Shown: piece by piece, positions 19,279-30,776 of the stretch
Layout of the letters: each line of letters opens with the position of its first letter
Position numbering within the stretch: the stretch's first letter is position 1
Assembly: GCF_000026945.1 (NCBI RefSeq)
Contig: NC_012863.1
Location: 1,083,501 to 1,147,500, forward strand
Direction: 5' to 3'
Length of the DNA stretch: 64,000 nt
Source of the DNA: Candida dubliniensis CD36
Taxonomy: Eukaryota; Ascomycota; Pichiomycetes; Serinales; Debaryomycetaceae
Position numbers and translations under genes: made by a program
The notes under the pieces: generated by a model
What the model was told of the DNA's origin: nothing
The model's input: only the letters and a program-made list of their open reading frames with translations
Databases searched by the model: none

Positions 19279-20658
19279 CTAGGTATCTATAGAACCATAA
19301 TACACGTTAGAAGAACCAACAACAACATTTCCATTATTTACACCTTCTCTAGATGAATTTACATTCTTATTACCATTATAGTAATCATCAGTTAAAAAAT
19401 CAATCGGCAGGAATGGAATTTTTGAACCATCCATTAATTTTTTATTGACACTAGAAATATTACCAATTATACTTGGTATTAAACTAGTAGCAGAACCAAC
19501 AGAACTACTAGTTAGACTTTGAGGAATAATTTTCGGTTGAGTGCTTTGGTTTTGGTTTTGTTGCAGATTAAAACGATGAATCAGTTGATATCTGGATCTA
19601 GAACTTGAACTAACAATATAATGCTGAGGTGGTGGAGGTGTTGCCATTGATACTGCTGTTGATGCTATCAAAGATTCATCCAATAGCAGGGTTTGTTCAC
19701 CTGGTGATTTTACCAATTTTCTTCCTCGGGATTGATTTGATTTAATGGGATGGATCAGATTGGAAAAATGAGGGCTAGAAGTGGTTGAAGGTACAGATGA
19801 TGACGCTAATTGTTGTTGTTGTAGTGGTCTGTCTTGCTCAAATGATTGGTAGAATACTAGTGGCTGATTCTTGACATACCATTGTGGCTGTTCATCTATA
19901 TCGACTATATCATTTTCATAAGGGGATATAGGTTTACGATATAACCAAAATTGATACAACAACACTCCATCCATTATCACTATAACAAAACTACCAATCA
20001 AAAAAATCTTGATTGACAATACCTTATAAAGGTTTGTATCTGTTACGATCGATAGTAAATTGAATATTGTACCCAAGACAGTAAAGAGAACCATGTATAA
20101 CGAAAGTCCCGTAGTAGATTTTCTAACATAGTTGCGCCTTATTTGAGGTATTCTCAGTATTATATATAGGAAACAGCACAGTATGGGCAAGACCTGGACC
20201 CAGTCAATATATAAAGGAAATGTTTGTTGTTGTTGTTGTTGTACCTTGATATTCATAGCCAGGGCAAGATCTGTTACGAACGCAGCCCCCAATATTCGAT
20301 TGACCAATGTTGGTTGTTGTTGTGGTGGAGACGACACTGACTTTTTAAAGTATCGTGAATAATAATAGTATTGTGAAATTATTATTAGATCTAGTATTAT
20401 CATATATACCAATAAAATGCAATATGCAGAGTCTTTAATCAGAATTTGATATGTTAGATTTATGATATCCGCAAGAAATGTTAATCCAACAAATGAAATT
20501 GATAATGAAACATCCCTACGTTTATAATTTAAAATTATTTGTGGTATCTGAGTAAATAACCATATTGTTAAAGATATTATACTTGAAGTCTTTGATATGT
20601 TGAACATAAAGTTGTCAAGTAATTTTAGTGAATGTGTCAATCGTAGGGAATCTGTCAT
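19279..20658 (-). CDS. PQ-loop repeat membrane protein with long cytosolic tail
   Basis: 459 residues. The seven-helix PQ-loop (SWEET/cystinosin/Ypq) topology occupies about residues 25-245: first PQ motif at 39-40 (FTQIPQIILNYKRRDVSLS), second at 171-172 (LRIPQIRRNYVRKSTTGLS). Family members in S. cerevisiae (Ypq1-3) export basic amino acids from the vacuole. The two motifs with basic residues after PQ and SLS/GLS at the next helix are typical. Between the two repeats is a Gln-rich loop (QQQQQQ near 140). The last ~210 residues are Ser/Gln/Asn-rich, probably disordered and cytosolic, and longer than in the Ypq proteins. Substrate unassigned. Confidence 0.8.
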   Translation of the reverse strand: MTDSLRLTHSLKLLDNFMFNISKTSSIISLTIWLFTQIPQIILNYKRRDVSLSISFVGLTFLADIINLTYQILIKDSAYCILLVYMIILDLIIISQYYYYSRYFKKSVSSPPQQQPTLVNRILGAAFVTDLALAMNIKVQQQQQQTFPLYIDWVQVLPILCCFLYIILRIPQIRRNYVRKSTTGLSLYMVLFTVLGTIFNLLSIVTDTNLYKVLSIKIFLIGSFVIVIMDGVLLYQFWLYRKPISPYENDIVDIDEQPQWYVKNQPLVFYQSFEQDRPLQQQQLASSSVPSTTSSPHFSNLIHPIKSNQSRGRKLVKSPGEQTLLLDESLIASTAVSMATPPPPQHYIVSSSSRSRYQLIHRFNLQQNQNQSTQPKIIPQSLTSSSVGSATSLIPSIIGNISSVNKKLMDGSKIPFLPIDFLTDDYYNGNKNVNSSREGVNNGNVVVGSSNVYYGSIDT

Positions 20659-21745
20659 ATCAAAATAGATAGGCGTATATATATAGATAAATGTCGGTTT
20701 CTTGAATCTGATACTATATTCTCATTAAATTACTAGAAGTATGCGTGTGTTGAATATGCCGATATAATATAATATAATATAATAAAATGTGCTGATAACG
20801 AAGATTATAATTCACCTTTGAATGGGATGGATGGATTTAAAAAAAAAAAAAAAATTTGGTGAAAAAAAAAAGGGAGTGCAAAATTTATAATTTTTGAAAT
20901 GTTGAGATGGAATTCCTTTTTTAGTTTGGTTGTTCTAAATTGATAACTTTAGAGAGAATCAAATATGACAAAGAAGGTTCTTGATAACAGATAATAAATA
21001 GTTAATCTATAAAATGGTATAAAATTGTTGTTATCAATGTTTGGTTCTGTCGAAGTGTCAAATGTTTTGACTACTTTGTCGTTTCTTTTGTGTCACGATT
21101 GTGTTATTTATTGTGATGGTTGGTTGAAGTGTGTTGATAAGAGACAATCCTTGATAGTGAAGATACTTGTTGTTGTTTTTATCTTGAAGTACGATATATA
21201 ATTCTCTATTCGGTTGCAGTATTTAATGTCGTTGTTGTTAAGCGGCGTTGTAAATTGAATTATATTATATTAATTATGCTATTGGAATAGGTGGAGTACA
21301 AATGAGTGGTGGTGGTGGTGTGATTGATAAGCAACCAAGTCCTGAAAAATAATAATATTATTACTATCAAGCTTTTTTTTGAAGCGCTACCAAATAAGAC
21401 ATTTGGGGGTGGTATCACCATTTTCAATATTATTTAAACCACTAAAGCTAAATACCCCCCACTCTGTTTCCAACCACTCAATTTGCAACACTATATAAAC
21501 TGAAATAGTTAAATATTAGTTGGATTGATTAGTATTATATTACATCATTAGTGGTTGATGTCCAACCAGTAGCACACGACCGCTCTCAAATATTTTTCAA
21601 GACGCGTAAATTGAAATCACGAAAATCAGCTCCACACACGCACACACATACAAATTTTCATTGTTAAGCCGCAAATATCGAAAATACACTTTAACCAAGA
21701 TCTTAACGGTATACAAATGATAATCTAGACTATTGCACTAACAAT
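20659..21745. other. divergent promoter region, about 1.1 kb
   Basis: No gene. Contains TATAA pentamers near 20763-20783, an A15 tract at about 20840-20854, a GGTGGTGGTGG tract at about 21308-21319, CACACACG repeats near 21633-21650 and an MCB box (separate entry). Confidence 0.5.
21602..21607. promoter_or_regulatory. MCB box ACGCGT upstream of RecA-like gene
   Basis: A palindromic ACGCGT lies 139 bases upstream of the ATG at 21746. MCB elements bind MBF (Swi6/Mbp1-type) and drive G1/S expression of replication and repair genes. One hexamer can occur by chance, so the support is modest. Confidence 0.45.
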
Positions 21746-23020
21746 ATGGTTTTATTAGGAGATATTATACAACTGCAACAGAACTTCTCCAATCTAACAA
21801 CTTCAATACCAAGTCTAGACAATCTAATATTTCAAACCCAAGTGAAAAACAAGATTTATGATGTCCAATCAGCACCTAGTTGTAATGGGATGTATATGGT
21901 ATTGTGTGCATTAGTAGCTTCACACTTACGGGAAAATAAATCCATAGTATTGATCGATACAATGAATAAGTTTCCTTTACAATTTCTTAAACTGCAACCC
22001 CATTTTGAACAGTCTTGGTTAGATAATATCACTTATTACAGATGTGATACATTTGCTAAATTATACTCGACATTGATTGATACAACAATACCGTCTGACA
22101 CTATACTTATAATAAATGAATTTCATCAATTATTGCAGGTTTATAGATTGGAATTATCTTCGATATATGAAGATGTTATACTAAAACATCACATTGAAAT
22201 TAATGACACATTTATCAACAATAAAAAAACTCAGGAAAAAGATCCCTTACCGGAACTACCTAACAATTCCGATCTTTTGAAATCAAGTCCAATTTTAAAA
22301 TATGAATCACACGTCAATTCATTAATTACTAATTTAAAAAATAAATGTATAAATTTGAATTCGATGGTATTTTTATTGGGATATTTAGATACAAAATATC
22401 GACCCTACAAAGCAACGAAAAACCAGGATTTATTAGAATCATTAAACTCGATATCACCAACCCCGTCTTCATCATCGTTTTCCTCATTTAGTGAAAAGGG
22501 GAGAGTTGTGCTATCTCCATTTAAAACTCATAAAAGTCTTGATGTCAAACTAATCATTTATCATGACTGGTATCACAATTCACCACATTTTAGAAATCAA
22601 TATTGTAAAACTACAAATTCAGAAAAGAATACTGTGATCAACCAAGACCAATTGAAATTAGTATATGCTGCCCAGATTGTGATATTTAAGATGAATTCAT
22701 TATCTACTACTACTTCTTCAAATCCGATTTTTTTCGATATTGATAGCGAGTTCTATAACACATATGATGAGCTTTTTGACAAGCACAGCAATAATCAACA
22801 AAGTCACTTTACCATGATAGATTTGAATCAACAATTCACAGTCCCTGATATTTCTTCCTCCCCCAATGTTGAAGATCTTACAATGTTACATGCAACCAAT
22901 GCTGAATCTAGTTTTATAATCGATAAAAGTCGAACACCTACAATTATAGACACTCATGATATAATTGAAGATTCAGAAGACGAATTGCCTATAATTAGTA
23001 CAAGTAGTATGATAACTTAG
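21746..23020 (+). CDS. RecA-fold, Rad51-paralog-like protein with degenerate Walker A
   Basis: 424 residues. The layout resembles Rad51 paralogs (Rad55/Rad57/Csm2/Psy3 class). A short N-terminus is followed by IPSLDNLIF (a Rad51-family GI-LD-LL equivalent), then a beta strand and the loop SAPSCNGM (42-49) where GPPGxGKT is expected: the P-loop Lys and Ser/Thr are missing. A long helix and IVLIDTMNKFPLQFL (67-81, equivalent to the strand carrying the DTE motif) follow, then TILIINEFHQLL (119-130) at the Walker B place with Asn for Asp, and MVFLLGYLDT (about 208-217) where family members have a vvTNQ strand. Two Ser/Thr-rich insertions follow. It probably does not hydrolyse ATP and could be a structural subunit of a recombination-mediator complex. 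The MCB box upstream fits. Family placement is by fold pattern only. Confidence 0.5.
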   Translation: MVLLGDIIQLQQNFSNLTTSIPSLDNLIFQTQVKNKIYDVQSAPSCNGMYMVLCALVASHLRENKSIVLIDTMNKFPLQFLKLQPHFEQSWLDNITYYRCDTFAKLYSTLIDTTIPSDTILIINEFHQLLQVYRLELSSIYEDVILKHHIEINDTFINNKKTQEKDPLPELPNNSDLLKSSPILKYESHVNSLITNLKNKCINLNSMVFLLGYLDTKYRPYKATKNQDLLESLNSISPTPSSSSFSSFSEKGRVVLSPFKTHKSLDVKLIIYHDWYHNSPHFRNQYCKTTNSEKNTVINQDQLKLVYAAQIVIFKMNSLSTTTSSNPIFFDIDSEFYNTYDELFDKHSNNQQSHFTMIDLNQQFTVPDISSSPNVEDLTMLHATNAESSFIIDKSRTPTIIDTHDIIEDSEDELPIISTSSMIT

Positions 23021-23100
23021 AGTATTTAGAAAATGTATAGATCAACATAAATTGTTAGGCCGTCTTCTTTTTTTTTTTTTTTTTGATTCTCAATTCGCAT

Positions 23101-23107
23101 CTCATCG
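23101..23107 (-). promoter_or_regulatory. PAC element upstream of RSA4
   Basis: CTCATCG on the plus strand (CGATGAG on minus), 121 bases upstream of the RSA4 start. PAC (GATGAG core) marks ribosome-biogenesis genes in yeasts, usually within 200 bases of the start and next to A/T tracts; a long T tract lies just upstream (23067-23084). Confidence 0.5.
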
Positions 23108-23227
23108 TGCGCCATCTCGAATTTTTTTTAACCAAGTTGAAAAACACACATCTTATTTAAACAAACCAAAGTCTATTTTGATTTTGAGTCAACACACATA
23201 ACCAGATAACCAGATAAACAACTAATC

Positions 23228-24790
23228 ATGGCTACAGTTATACCGCCACCTTCGAAGAAACAAAAAAAGGAAGCACAAAAAGTCCGTGACTTAGATCTTA
23301 TACCAAAAGATTTACCAAATGTTCTTATCAAATTTCAAGCTTCAGATACTGGTGAATCGACTGGTGGTTCAATTCGAGTTCCTGGTGGAATCACTGAAAA
23401 ACAATTAGAAGAATTATTGAACAATTTACAGGGTGAATCAGATGATCCAGTTCCCTACACATTTTCTCTTTTAAATGCGGATGAAAAAGATAGCTCAACT
23501 ACTGCTAACAATAAACTAATTGATATTAAAGATAATTTATATCATTCTGTATTAAAACCAGGAATCAAAACAACTGAAGATTTCTTAACATTAGTATACA
23601 CCCCAAGGGCAATTTTTAAAGTTAAACCAATTACTCGTTCGAATGCAGCAATTGCCGGACATGGATCAACAATTTTATGTTGTGCATTTGCTCCTAATGA
23701 TTCCAGTCGTATGTGTTCCGGAGCTGGTGATTCTACTGCTCGTATATGGGATTGTAATACCCAAACTCCATTGCATACATTAAGTGGACATTCAAATTGG
23801 GTATTATGTGTCACTTATTCCCCAGATGGGAAATTGATTGCCACAGGATCTATGGATAATACTATACGATTATGGGATGCTACAACGGGTAAACCAGTAG
23901 GGAAACCACTTTTAGGTCATTCTAAATGGGTCAGTTCATTGAGTTGGGAACCATTACATTTAGTTAAAGCCAACGATAACCCCCGTTTAGTTTCTGGTTC
24001 TAAAGATGGAACTGTTAAAATTTGGGACACCACAGCAAGAACTTGTACTATGACATTGAGTAGTCATACTGGAGCTGTTTCTTGTGTTAAATGGTCGGGA
24101 TCTAATATTGTTTACAGTGCATCTCATGATAAGACCATTAAAGCTTGGGATATAAGTGCTAATGGGAAATGTATTCAAACTTTGAAAAGCCATGCTCATT
24201 GGGTTAATCATTTATCATTATCGACCGATTATGTTTTACGTAAAGGAGGATTTGATCATACTTCAACAAAGATCACCCACTATTCACCAGAAGAATTACG
24301 TACTCGTGCTTTGCAACAATATGAAAAAGTGGCTAAATTAAATGGATCAATCAATGAAAGATTAGTTACTGCTAGTGATGATTTTACAATGTATTTTTGG
24401 GAACCATTAAAATCATCAAAACCTATATGTCGAATGACGGGACATCAAAAACTTGTTAATCATGTGAATTTCTCACCTGATGGAAGATTTGTTGTTTCAA
24501 GTTCTTTTGATAATTCTATTAAACTTTGGGACGGTATTAGAGGTACATTTATTTCTACCCTTCGAGGTCATGTTGCTCCAGTTTATCAAACTGCTTGGTC
24601 GGCCGATAATCGATTATTGGTTAGTTGTTCTAAAGATACTACATTAAAAGTATGGGATATTCGAACTAAAAAATTGAGTGTAGATTTACCTGGTCATTCA
24701 GATGAAGTTTATGCAGTTGATTGGAGTTTAGACGGTAAAAGAGTGGCTTCTGGTGGTAAAGATAAAATGATTAGATTATGGTCCCATTAG
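23228..24790 (+). CDS. RSA4: Rsa4/Notchless, 60S assembly WD-repeat protein
   Basis: 520 residues (yeast 515). Rsa4 sits on pre-60S particles and is the substrate pulled by the AAA+ ATPase Rea1/Midasin through its N-terminal ubiquitin-like NLE domain. Seen: NLE domain about 30-125 (LPNVLIKFQASDTGES, GGITEKQLEELLNNL), then eight WD repeats (about 140-520) with repeated GH...WD pairs, for example TARIWDCN, GHSNWVLCVTYSPDGKL, RLVSGSKDGTVKIWD, MTGHQKLVNHVNFSPDG and GHSDEVYAVDWSLDGK. The ATG at 23228 (MATVIPPPSKKQKK) is the first in frame. I found no in-frame CTG in all 520 codons. It lies in tandem with IMG2. Confidence 0.97.
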   Translation: MATVIPPPSKKQKKEAQKVRDLDLIPKDLPNVLIKFQASDTGESTGGSIRVPGGITEKQLEELLNNLQGESDDPVPYTFSLLNADEKDSSTTANNKLIDIKDNLYHSVLKPGIKTTEDFLTLVYTPRAIFKVKPITRSNAAIAGHGSTILCCAFAPNDSSRMCSGAGDSTARIWDCNTQTPLHTLSGHSNWVLCVTYSPDGKLIATGSMDNTIRLWDATTGKPVGKPLLGHSKWVSSLSWEPLHLVKANDNPRLVSGSKDGTVKIWDTTARTCTMTLSSHTGAVSCVKWSGSNIVYSASHDKTIKAWDISANGKCIQTLKSHAHWVNHLSLSTDYVLRKGGFDHTSTKITHYSPEELRTRALQQYEKVAKLNGSINERLVTASDDFTMYFWEPLKSSKPICRMTGHQKLVNHVNFSPDGRFVVSSSFDNSIKLWDGIRGTFISTLRGHVAPVYQTAWSADNRLLVSCSKDTTLKVWDIRTKKLSVDLPGHSDEVYAVDWSLDGKRVASGGKDKMIRLWSH

Positions 24791-24973
24791 AAAGAGAACA
24801 TGAGTATGGTTTATATAGTTGTATACAATAACACGACCACTTGAATATTTGTTAGCAACTGAAAAAATTTTTTTTTTTATTCTTCTTCGCTTCTAGTATC
24901 TTTAACATATACTTAACAATCTATATAACATACACCACGTTCCTTAGAACCTATCACACAACATCATATTATC

Positions 24974-25348
24974 ATGAGACCAAGTAGTATATTATCGAAA
25001 ATTCATATAAAGACTCCTAAACCAGAATTACAATTATTTCAATTTCCTAAATTATCGGAAATATCATATAAAGATTTACCTAATAATGGATTTGGCATAA
25101 ATAATTATTTTATTCCCAAAACTAAATTTAATCATTGGCCAGTTTATATTAAGATTCAAAATACTAAAATCACTACTGAAATCAAAAGAATACAAGGTGA
25201 TTTATTAAAACTTCGTGAAGATTTATTAAATTTTAATCCAAATTATAAATTAACTATTAATTCAACAGCAGGAATTGTTAATATTAAAGGTAATGTAGTT
25301 GAAGAAATTAAAAATTATCTTGATAAAAATTCAACCTCAACTCAATAA
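24974..25348 (+). CDS. IMG2: mitochondrial large-subunit ribosomal protein mL49
   Basis: 124 residues. The mL49/Img2 family is built around a short alpha-beta fold; the conserved block is visible as NNYFIPKTKFNHWPVYIKIQ followed by TTEIKRIQGDLLKLREDLL (the IRKI-GD signature) and the terminal strand NSTAGIVNIKGNVVEEIK. The N-terminus is basic (MRPSSILSKIHIKTPK), fitting mitochondrial import. It is in tandem behind RSA4 (183-base gap) and converges on SSK2. Confidence 0.87.
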   Translation: MRPSSILSKIHIKTPKPELQLFQFPKLSEISYKDLPNNGFGINNYFIPKTKFNHWPVYIKIQNTKITTEIKRIQGDLLKLREDLLNFNPNYKLTINSTAGIVNIKGNVVEEIKNYLDKNSTSTQ

Positions 25349-25514
25349 ATCAAATAGAAAACCCTCCCCATCAAATATAGTTTTCGGTCGTATCATATCT
25401 TGTAAATATACAGTCACACAATACATACATATAGACATATATATTTTTGGGATTATCGAAATAAAGAAAATAGAAAAGCTCTATTATTGTTTCCCTCTAT
25501 AAGTGTACCCAGAC

Positions 25515-28500
25515 TTATTCTGAAATAGGACCTGAAATCTCTGATGATGGTGTAGTTGTAACATCGGAATTTCCAAAAGCAATTTGTCTAATGTCAACCA
25601 TCCATGGATCAGCTAATAGTTCAACAGCACTTGGTCTTTTATCAGGATCATGTTCGAGACAACGTGCTAAAAAGTTTCTCCCTGATTCACTCAATTGTTC
25701 AGGTGAAGGTAATTGTGGTTTATGACCAGCAGCTATATGATACATGATGGCCCATTCATTATCCAAGTTGGCCCATGGACGTCTTCCAGTAGCCATTTCC
25801 AATACACAACATCCCAAAGACCAAATGTCAACAACACCACTTCTATCAGTAGACGTACCAGTAATAGCTTCTGGCGACATATACATCGGTGTACCCGTCA
25901 TGGAATTCAAATTATCATGTCCATCACGTTTAACTGATTTACGGAGTGAAGCATTTGTCATTCCACTAAGAGTTCTTCCACTGCTAGCTATAACTTTAGC
26001 AGCACCAAAATCAACAAATTTAATTACTCCATTATGATCCAATAATACATTTTCAGGTTTGATATCACGATGTACAACACCCGATTGATGCAAATAGGCC
26101 AACCCTTCTAACATTTGCAATGTATAAACTTGAATAACCATTTCATCTTCAATTCTACCATGGGTCAATAATCCAGCAAGCGATCCTCCTTCACAGAATT
26201 CCATGAAAATGTAAACTTTGTCACGGTGAACTTCAACACCGAAATATTGTACCACATTTGGATGATTTAACATTTCCAATACCGTCATTTCTTCCTTGAT
26301 CAGGGGTACGATATTTTTAATCGATTGACTATCATGGAATGTAATTTCTTTGACAGCCATAACTCCACCAGTATCCAAGTTGACTGCTGAAAACACTTGG
26401 CCAAATGTACCACGTCCAATACACGCCCCCTTTTGCCATCTGATGGAAACACTTGAAAATGACGATGCCAATAATGTGACAAATTGATATTCCAGATCGG
26501 TAACATCCAATACACGTCCAATTGATTGCAACTCTTCTTGTAAATCACGTCGCTCTTCTTCAATTTTTTTAATCTGTCCCATGACTTCTTCATGATACAC
26601 CTTGTTCAAATACTCATCGTCATTCTGAGAACTAGCAATATTATGACGTTGCAATGTCCATTTCAATAATTTGTTCTTTTCTGCTTCGCTTGATCTGGCT
26701 CCCATAATATCGAAATGAGAAATCAACAATGACATACAACGAGCAACTTTTACTTTTAATTTCGTAAATTGTTCCTCTGTCAACAAAAATATATTGATAC
26801 CACGAATCATCTCCATGGCAAATTCTAATGCCAAAACACACCATCGGAAAGTTTTCCTATCGGTTGGAATACAATCGTCACAAATAAAACTGACCCAATC
26901 AATCGATAATTGAATCATCTTCATAATAATAGTTGATTTCCGTTGCGGGTCGAGCATTCTCACCGAATTCTTACCATAATCACGCGCATAAATAAAATAA
27001 CTATTAATTAATGCTTGATATTCTCCTACTGGGTCAAGTTCAGCAATTCTAGTTTTGATTATCTCTACCGATTCTAATACTGATGAGCACATTTTAAAAA
27101 CAACTCGATTCATTTTTTTCAACTCTTGATTCACTTTGGCCAACGAGCATCGATATTCCATTTGTTTAAGTCCAGCATTACCAAGAGACACTTCGCTTGC
27201 CACTTCCAAAAACCTATTGCGGACAATATGAAGATCGTAATACGATAATTTCGAGACTAACAATAATTCACCATTTTTCATATCTGTAATCGGAACCGAA
27301 TCAATATCAACATTGACAACAAGCCCATCCCATACGATAGGTTTCATAGGACATAATGCCAAAACATAAGCATAAGCACTATTTGAATCATCATACGATT
27401 CGAGATCATCGTCATCATTATCATCATTATACCGTATTTGCTCTTCACTACCAGATCGTATCAAGTGCAATAAATCAGTGAAATGCAGATTATCAGTACT
27501 TGGATCCAATCCAACATAAGATCCCGTCAAAATTTTCAAAATCTCTTGTTCATTGCCTAATAGTTCAGGACTGGCAAAAAAATAAGTCCCTTGAGTCTCA
27601 ACAGTTCCGGTGTAAACCAAAAAATGATTAGTTGTACGAAGGATATCTAACAAAGTCTTGGTACTATTTGATTGAGACGGTATATCAAATACTACCGAGT
27701 TTTTAAAATCTCGAGATATTTCACCCATAAAACGAGCCAACTTACGTCGCAATTGACCGAAATTTTCCGACGTGGAGCTGTACCAACGGATCAAGTCTTG
27801 AGACAGTCCATTATAAGTAGGATCTCTAATCTGATGATTAAAATATGCCATCAACCGGTGAATCAACCTCAGAGCAAGCATAGTGATTTCTTCAGCAACT
27901 ACTACACTACCACCATCAACATAATGTCCTAATGGTTTCAAAAAATTCCATGCTTCTTCCAACTCCTCTGGCTCTTTAAATGTTCGGAACGTTGTTGGCG
28001 AACGCGAACTATCTAATAATTTTCTATTGAGTAACACCAAAAAGTAACGAACGCATCTTAATATAACGTTATCAAAATCTTCAAGTTCACTGTCAAATAA
28101 ATCACTAATTAACCATTTTCTATCTTCATCGGGCTCTTTATATTCCAGAATTCCACTTTTAACTTCCAAGGCAACAGTAATATAACTTTTAAAATCATCA
28201 AGCATTTGATCAATCATCATTAATGTAGGGTTCTGTAATTTCATGGCATAACCTAATCGCACAATAACAATTTCTTTGATTAATCGAACCGGAATAATAC
28301 ATATTTGCAACAAATCATGTAAATAATCCGGCAATTTCATATTCTCAAACATGACTCCTAATCTAATATAAGTATCTTTAGATTTGATCATCCATGGTGC
28401 TATTGGCTTGAAAATTCTTTTCCTGAAAATTGTTTGCACATCTTTCTCTTTCATTAATCTCTCAGCTAATGACTTGTTATCTTCATCAAATATTTTCTTC

Positions 28501-29912
28501 ACAATTTTACTATTTGAAGTAACAGTATTGGAAGATGAAACTTCCACAGGAGATTTGGTAATATCCAACTCATCATTTCCTATCCATAATCGTAACGACT
28601 TTGTTTCTCTACTAATTGCATCAGTAATAGTCAACCATGCTGTTAATGCATCAATTCTGTTTTGAAACTCTTCACTTCGGCACGCTGGTTTATCACTATA
28701 CATGTCTTCCAATGTTTTCCACAAGCTACATGCTTGGTCATATCTATCCAAAATAGTCTTGACTTGACCTCTAATTGGATTTTCAGTAGAGTTTTCATAA
28801 TCAATTTCAAATTTCATCACATCATCAATCAATTGATCCACCAAAGTCCTTCTATAAGCAACAATTTTACGTTGTTCATCTTCAGTTCGATTAAAGATTT
28901 TGGCCCTAATTCCAAACCACAAATTTTCTTTGAAAGTGGCATGCAAGTAGGATTCTTGGGTACTATCCGGGTTATTAATATTAATGATTTTCGTTTTTTC
29001 ACTACGAACAACATCACCAGTTAACACAGAAGTCAACATCGATTGCCATTCCAACCTTTCAATGATAGCTGGATCATCAGTGTCATCAGAATTCAAATTG
29101 GCGATTTTTCTCAAATTGACATTAGAATTTTTCATTAATGAAAGAGCCATGCTATAGTCAATTTGATATTTATCATCATCTATGGCTGCTAACAAATTAG
29201 CATTATCACCAGCATCAAAGGAAGAATGTTCTTCATCTTCATCGTCTTCATCATCGTTATCATCTGCTTTGGAGAATTCATGAGCGCCAGGTATACCTTT
29301 TGAATAATAATCGTCAATAGATTGATTTCTCATTTTACGTAGATATGCTTTTTCTTGAGCCAAATACAGTGTGCTCAGTTGAGAACTTGTGCTACCGGCA
29401 CCATATTGTTGTTTAGTAAATGATCTTGATCTAGTATGTCCTCCCTCTTTGGAATGACGGCCTGGTGACTTTTCTCTTGATTTTCCTGCCGGTAATGTCA
29501 AGTTAAATTGCTTACCATTGGCTGATGGAGAACTCACTGAGGATGTAACTGGAGAACTAACTGGAGTATTCAAATTTGCATGGCTGTTATTATTATTATT
29601 ATTATCGGAAGTAATACCAGCGTTAATGGAATTGTTGGCATTAACATTCTTTGAACTATGACTTCTTGTATAATTACTATTGTAACTTGGTCCTCGACTA
29701 AGAGGAGGTAACGATTCTCTATGAATGTCCGGATTGCTATTTCTCGATATAATGGATGGACGTTTATCGTTTTCTAAAGATGAATTATTCAGGGAATGCT
29801 TTCTCAAAAGTGAGGATTTCCTGCTTGAAGTAGACATTGATTGTTGTTCAGTAAATGAGACTCTATGATGAGGAGTATGAGTTGAGTTTATGTCCTTACC
29901 AATTTCCTTAGA

Positions 29913-29947
<35 letters not shown>

Positions 29948-30002
29948 GATTAATGGGAATAGAATCCAGATGAGATTCATTGGATGAAGGAATATCTGAC
30001 AT
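25515..30002 (-). CDS. SSK2: Ssk2/Ssk22-type MAPKKK of the HOG pathway
   Basis: 1495 residues. Ssk2 is activated by the response regulator Ssk1 after osmotic stress and phosphorylates Pbs2. Residues 1-300 are Ser/Asn-rich with an Asn run near 20-30 and an acidic patch near 245-260. A large conserved regulatory region follows (about 280-1170), including the Ssk1-binding/autoinhibitory part. The kinase domain occupies about 1189-1468: glycine loop GRGTFGQVF, catalytic Lys1218 in MAVKE, HRDIKPEN with Asp1313, DFG with Asp1331, activation segment ending MTGTPMYMSPEA, DIWSLGCCVLEM and RPSAVELL. All kinase residues are present. C. albicans has one Ssk2-type kinase where S. cerevisiae has two. Start ATG at 30002. 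Confidence 0.96.
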
Positions 30003-30776
30003 TATTACTTAACTATCGTTTGTGGTTAATTCGACCCTTTTATAGGCTAGTTGTTCTATTAGATATTAAATGTTGTTTAACTAAAAGGTAATAATTGAAC
30101 TATCTGAAATAAATGAAAATGCTCTTTTATTATTAATGAACTTAATAGTGGGCAAAAAAAAGAAAACCAAAGAAAAACCTCGAATAAAGTAATAATTAAA
30201 ACAATAATACAACAGTTAAAGTTAAAAGGATAACTCAGTATTTAAATTATTGATAATTAAAAATTTAAAGAATTTCTATATTTGATTTTCAAGGCGTGTA
30301 TGGCTTTGGTTGGAGATTGTGTTGGTTGTAAAGAGTTCTCGTAAGTAACTAAAAAAAAAGAAAAAGAATTCAACAACAACAAAAGTAACCGGGGTTTCAA
30401 TTTGCAATAAATTTCGTGGTGGGGGAATAAATATAAAGGAGTGAATATGAATTAAATTGACAAACTGAATGAATGAATGAATAAACTTATACTTAGCTAA
30501 AGTATTTATTCAAGATGGAATGAAGTGTTGTAATGGTGGATAAGTGATTGCTTAAATAATAGAAGGAAGAAAAAAACGAAGTGAGACACACCAGAAAGTT
30601 TGCTGCTGCCACTAAGTATAATTTTTTTTAGTCTACTTCTAAATGTGTGTGTACTTACCATACATAGAAAGTAGTGTACAATTCACTCAAATATTATCAC
30701 TGTTGTTGCTATTTCCTCTACAATCCTCATCTCCTGCTAACTGTCATATACCACTTATAAACTACATTGAATACAA
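30003..30776. other. divergent promoter region SSK2 / HUB1
   Basis: No gene. AT-rich with a GAAT tetramer tract (30465-30480), short A runs and a CACTTATAAAC sequence about 30 bases before the HUB1 ATG that may serve as a TATA-like element. Confidence 0.5.
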
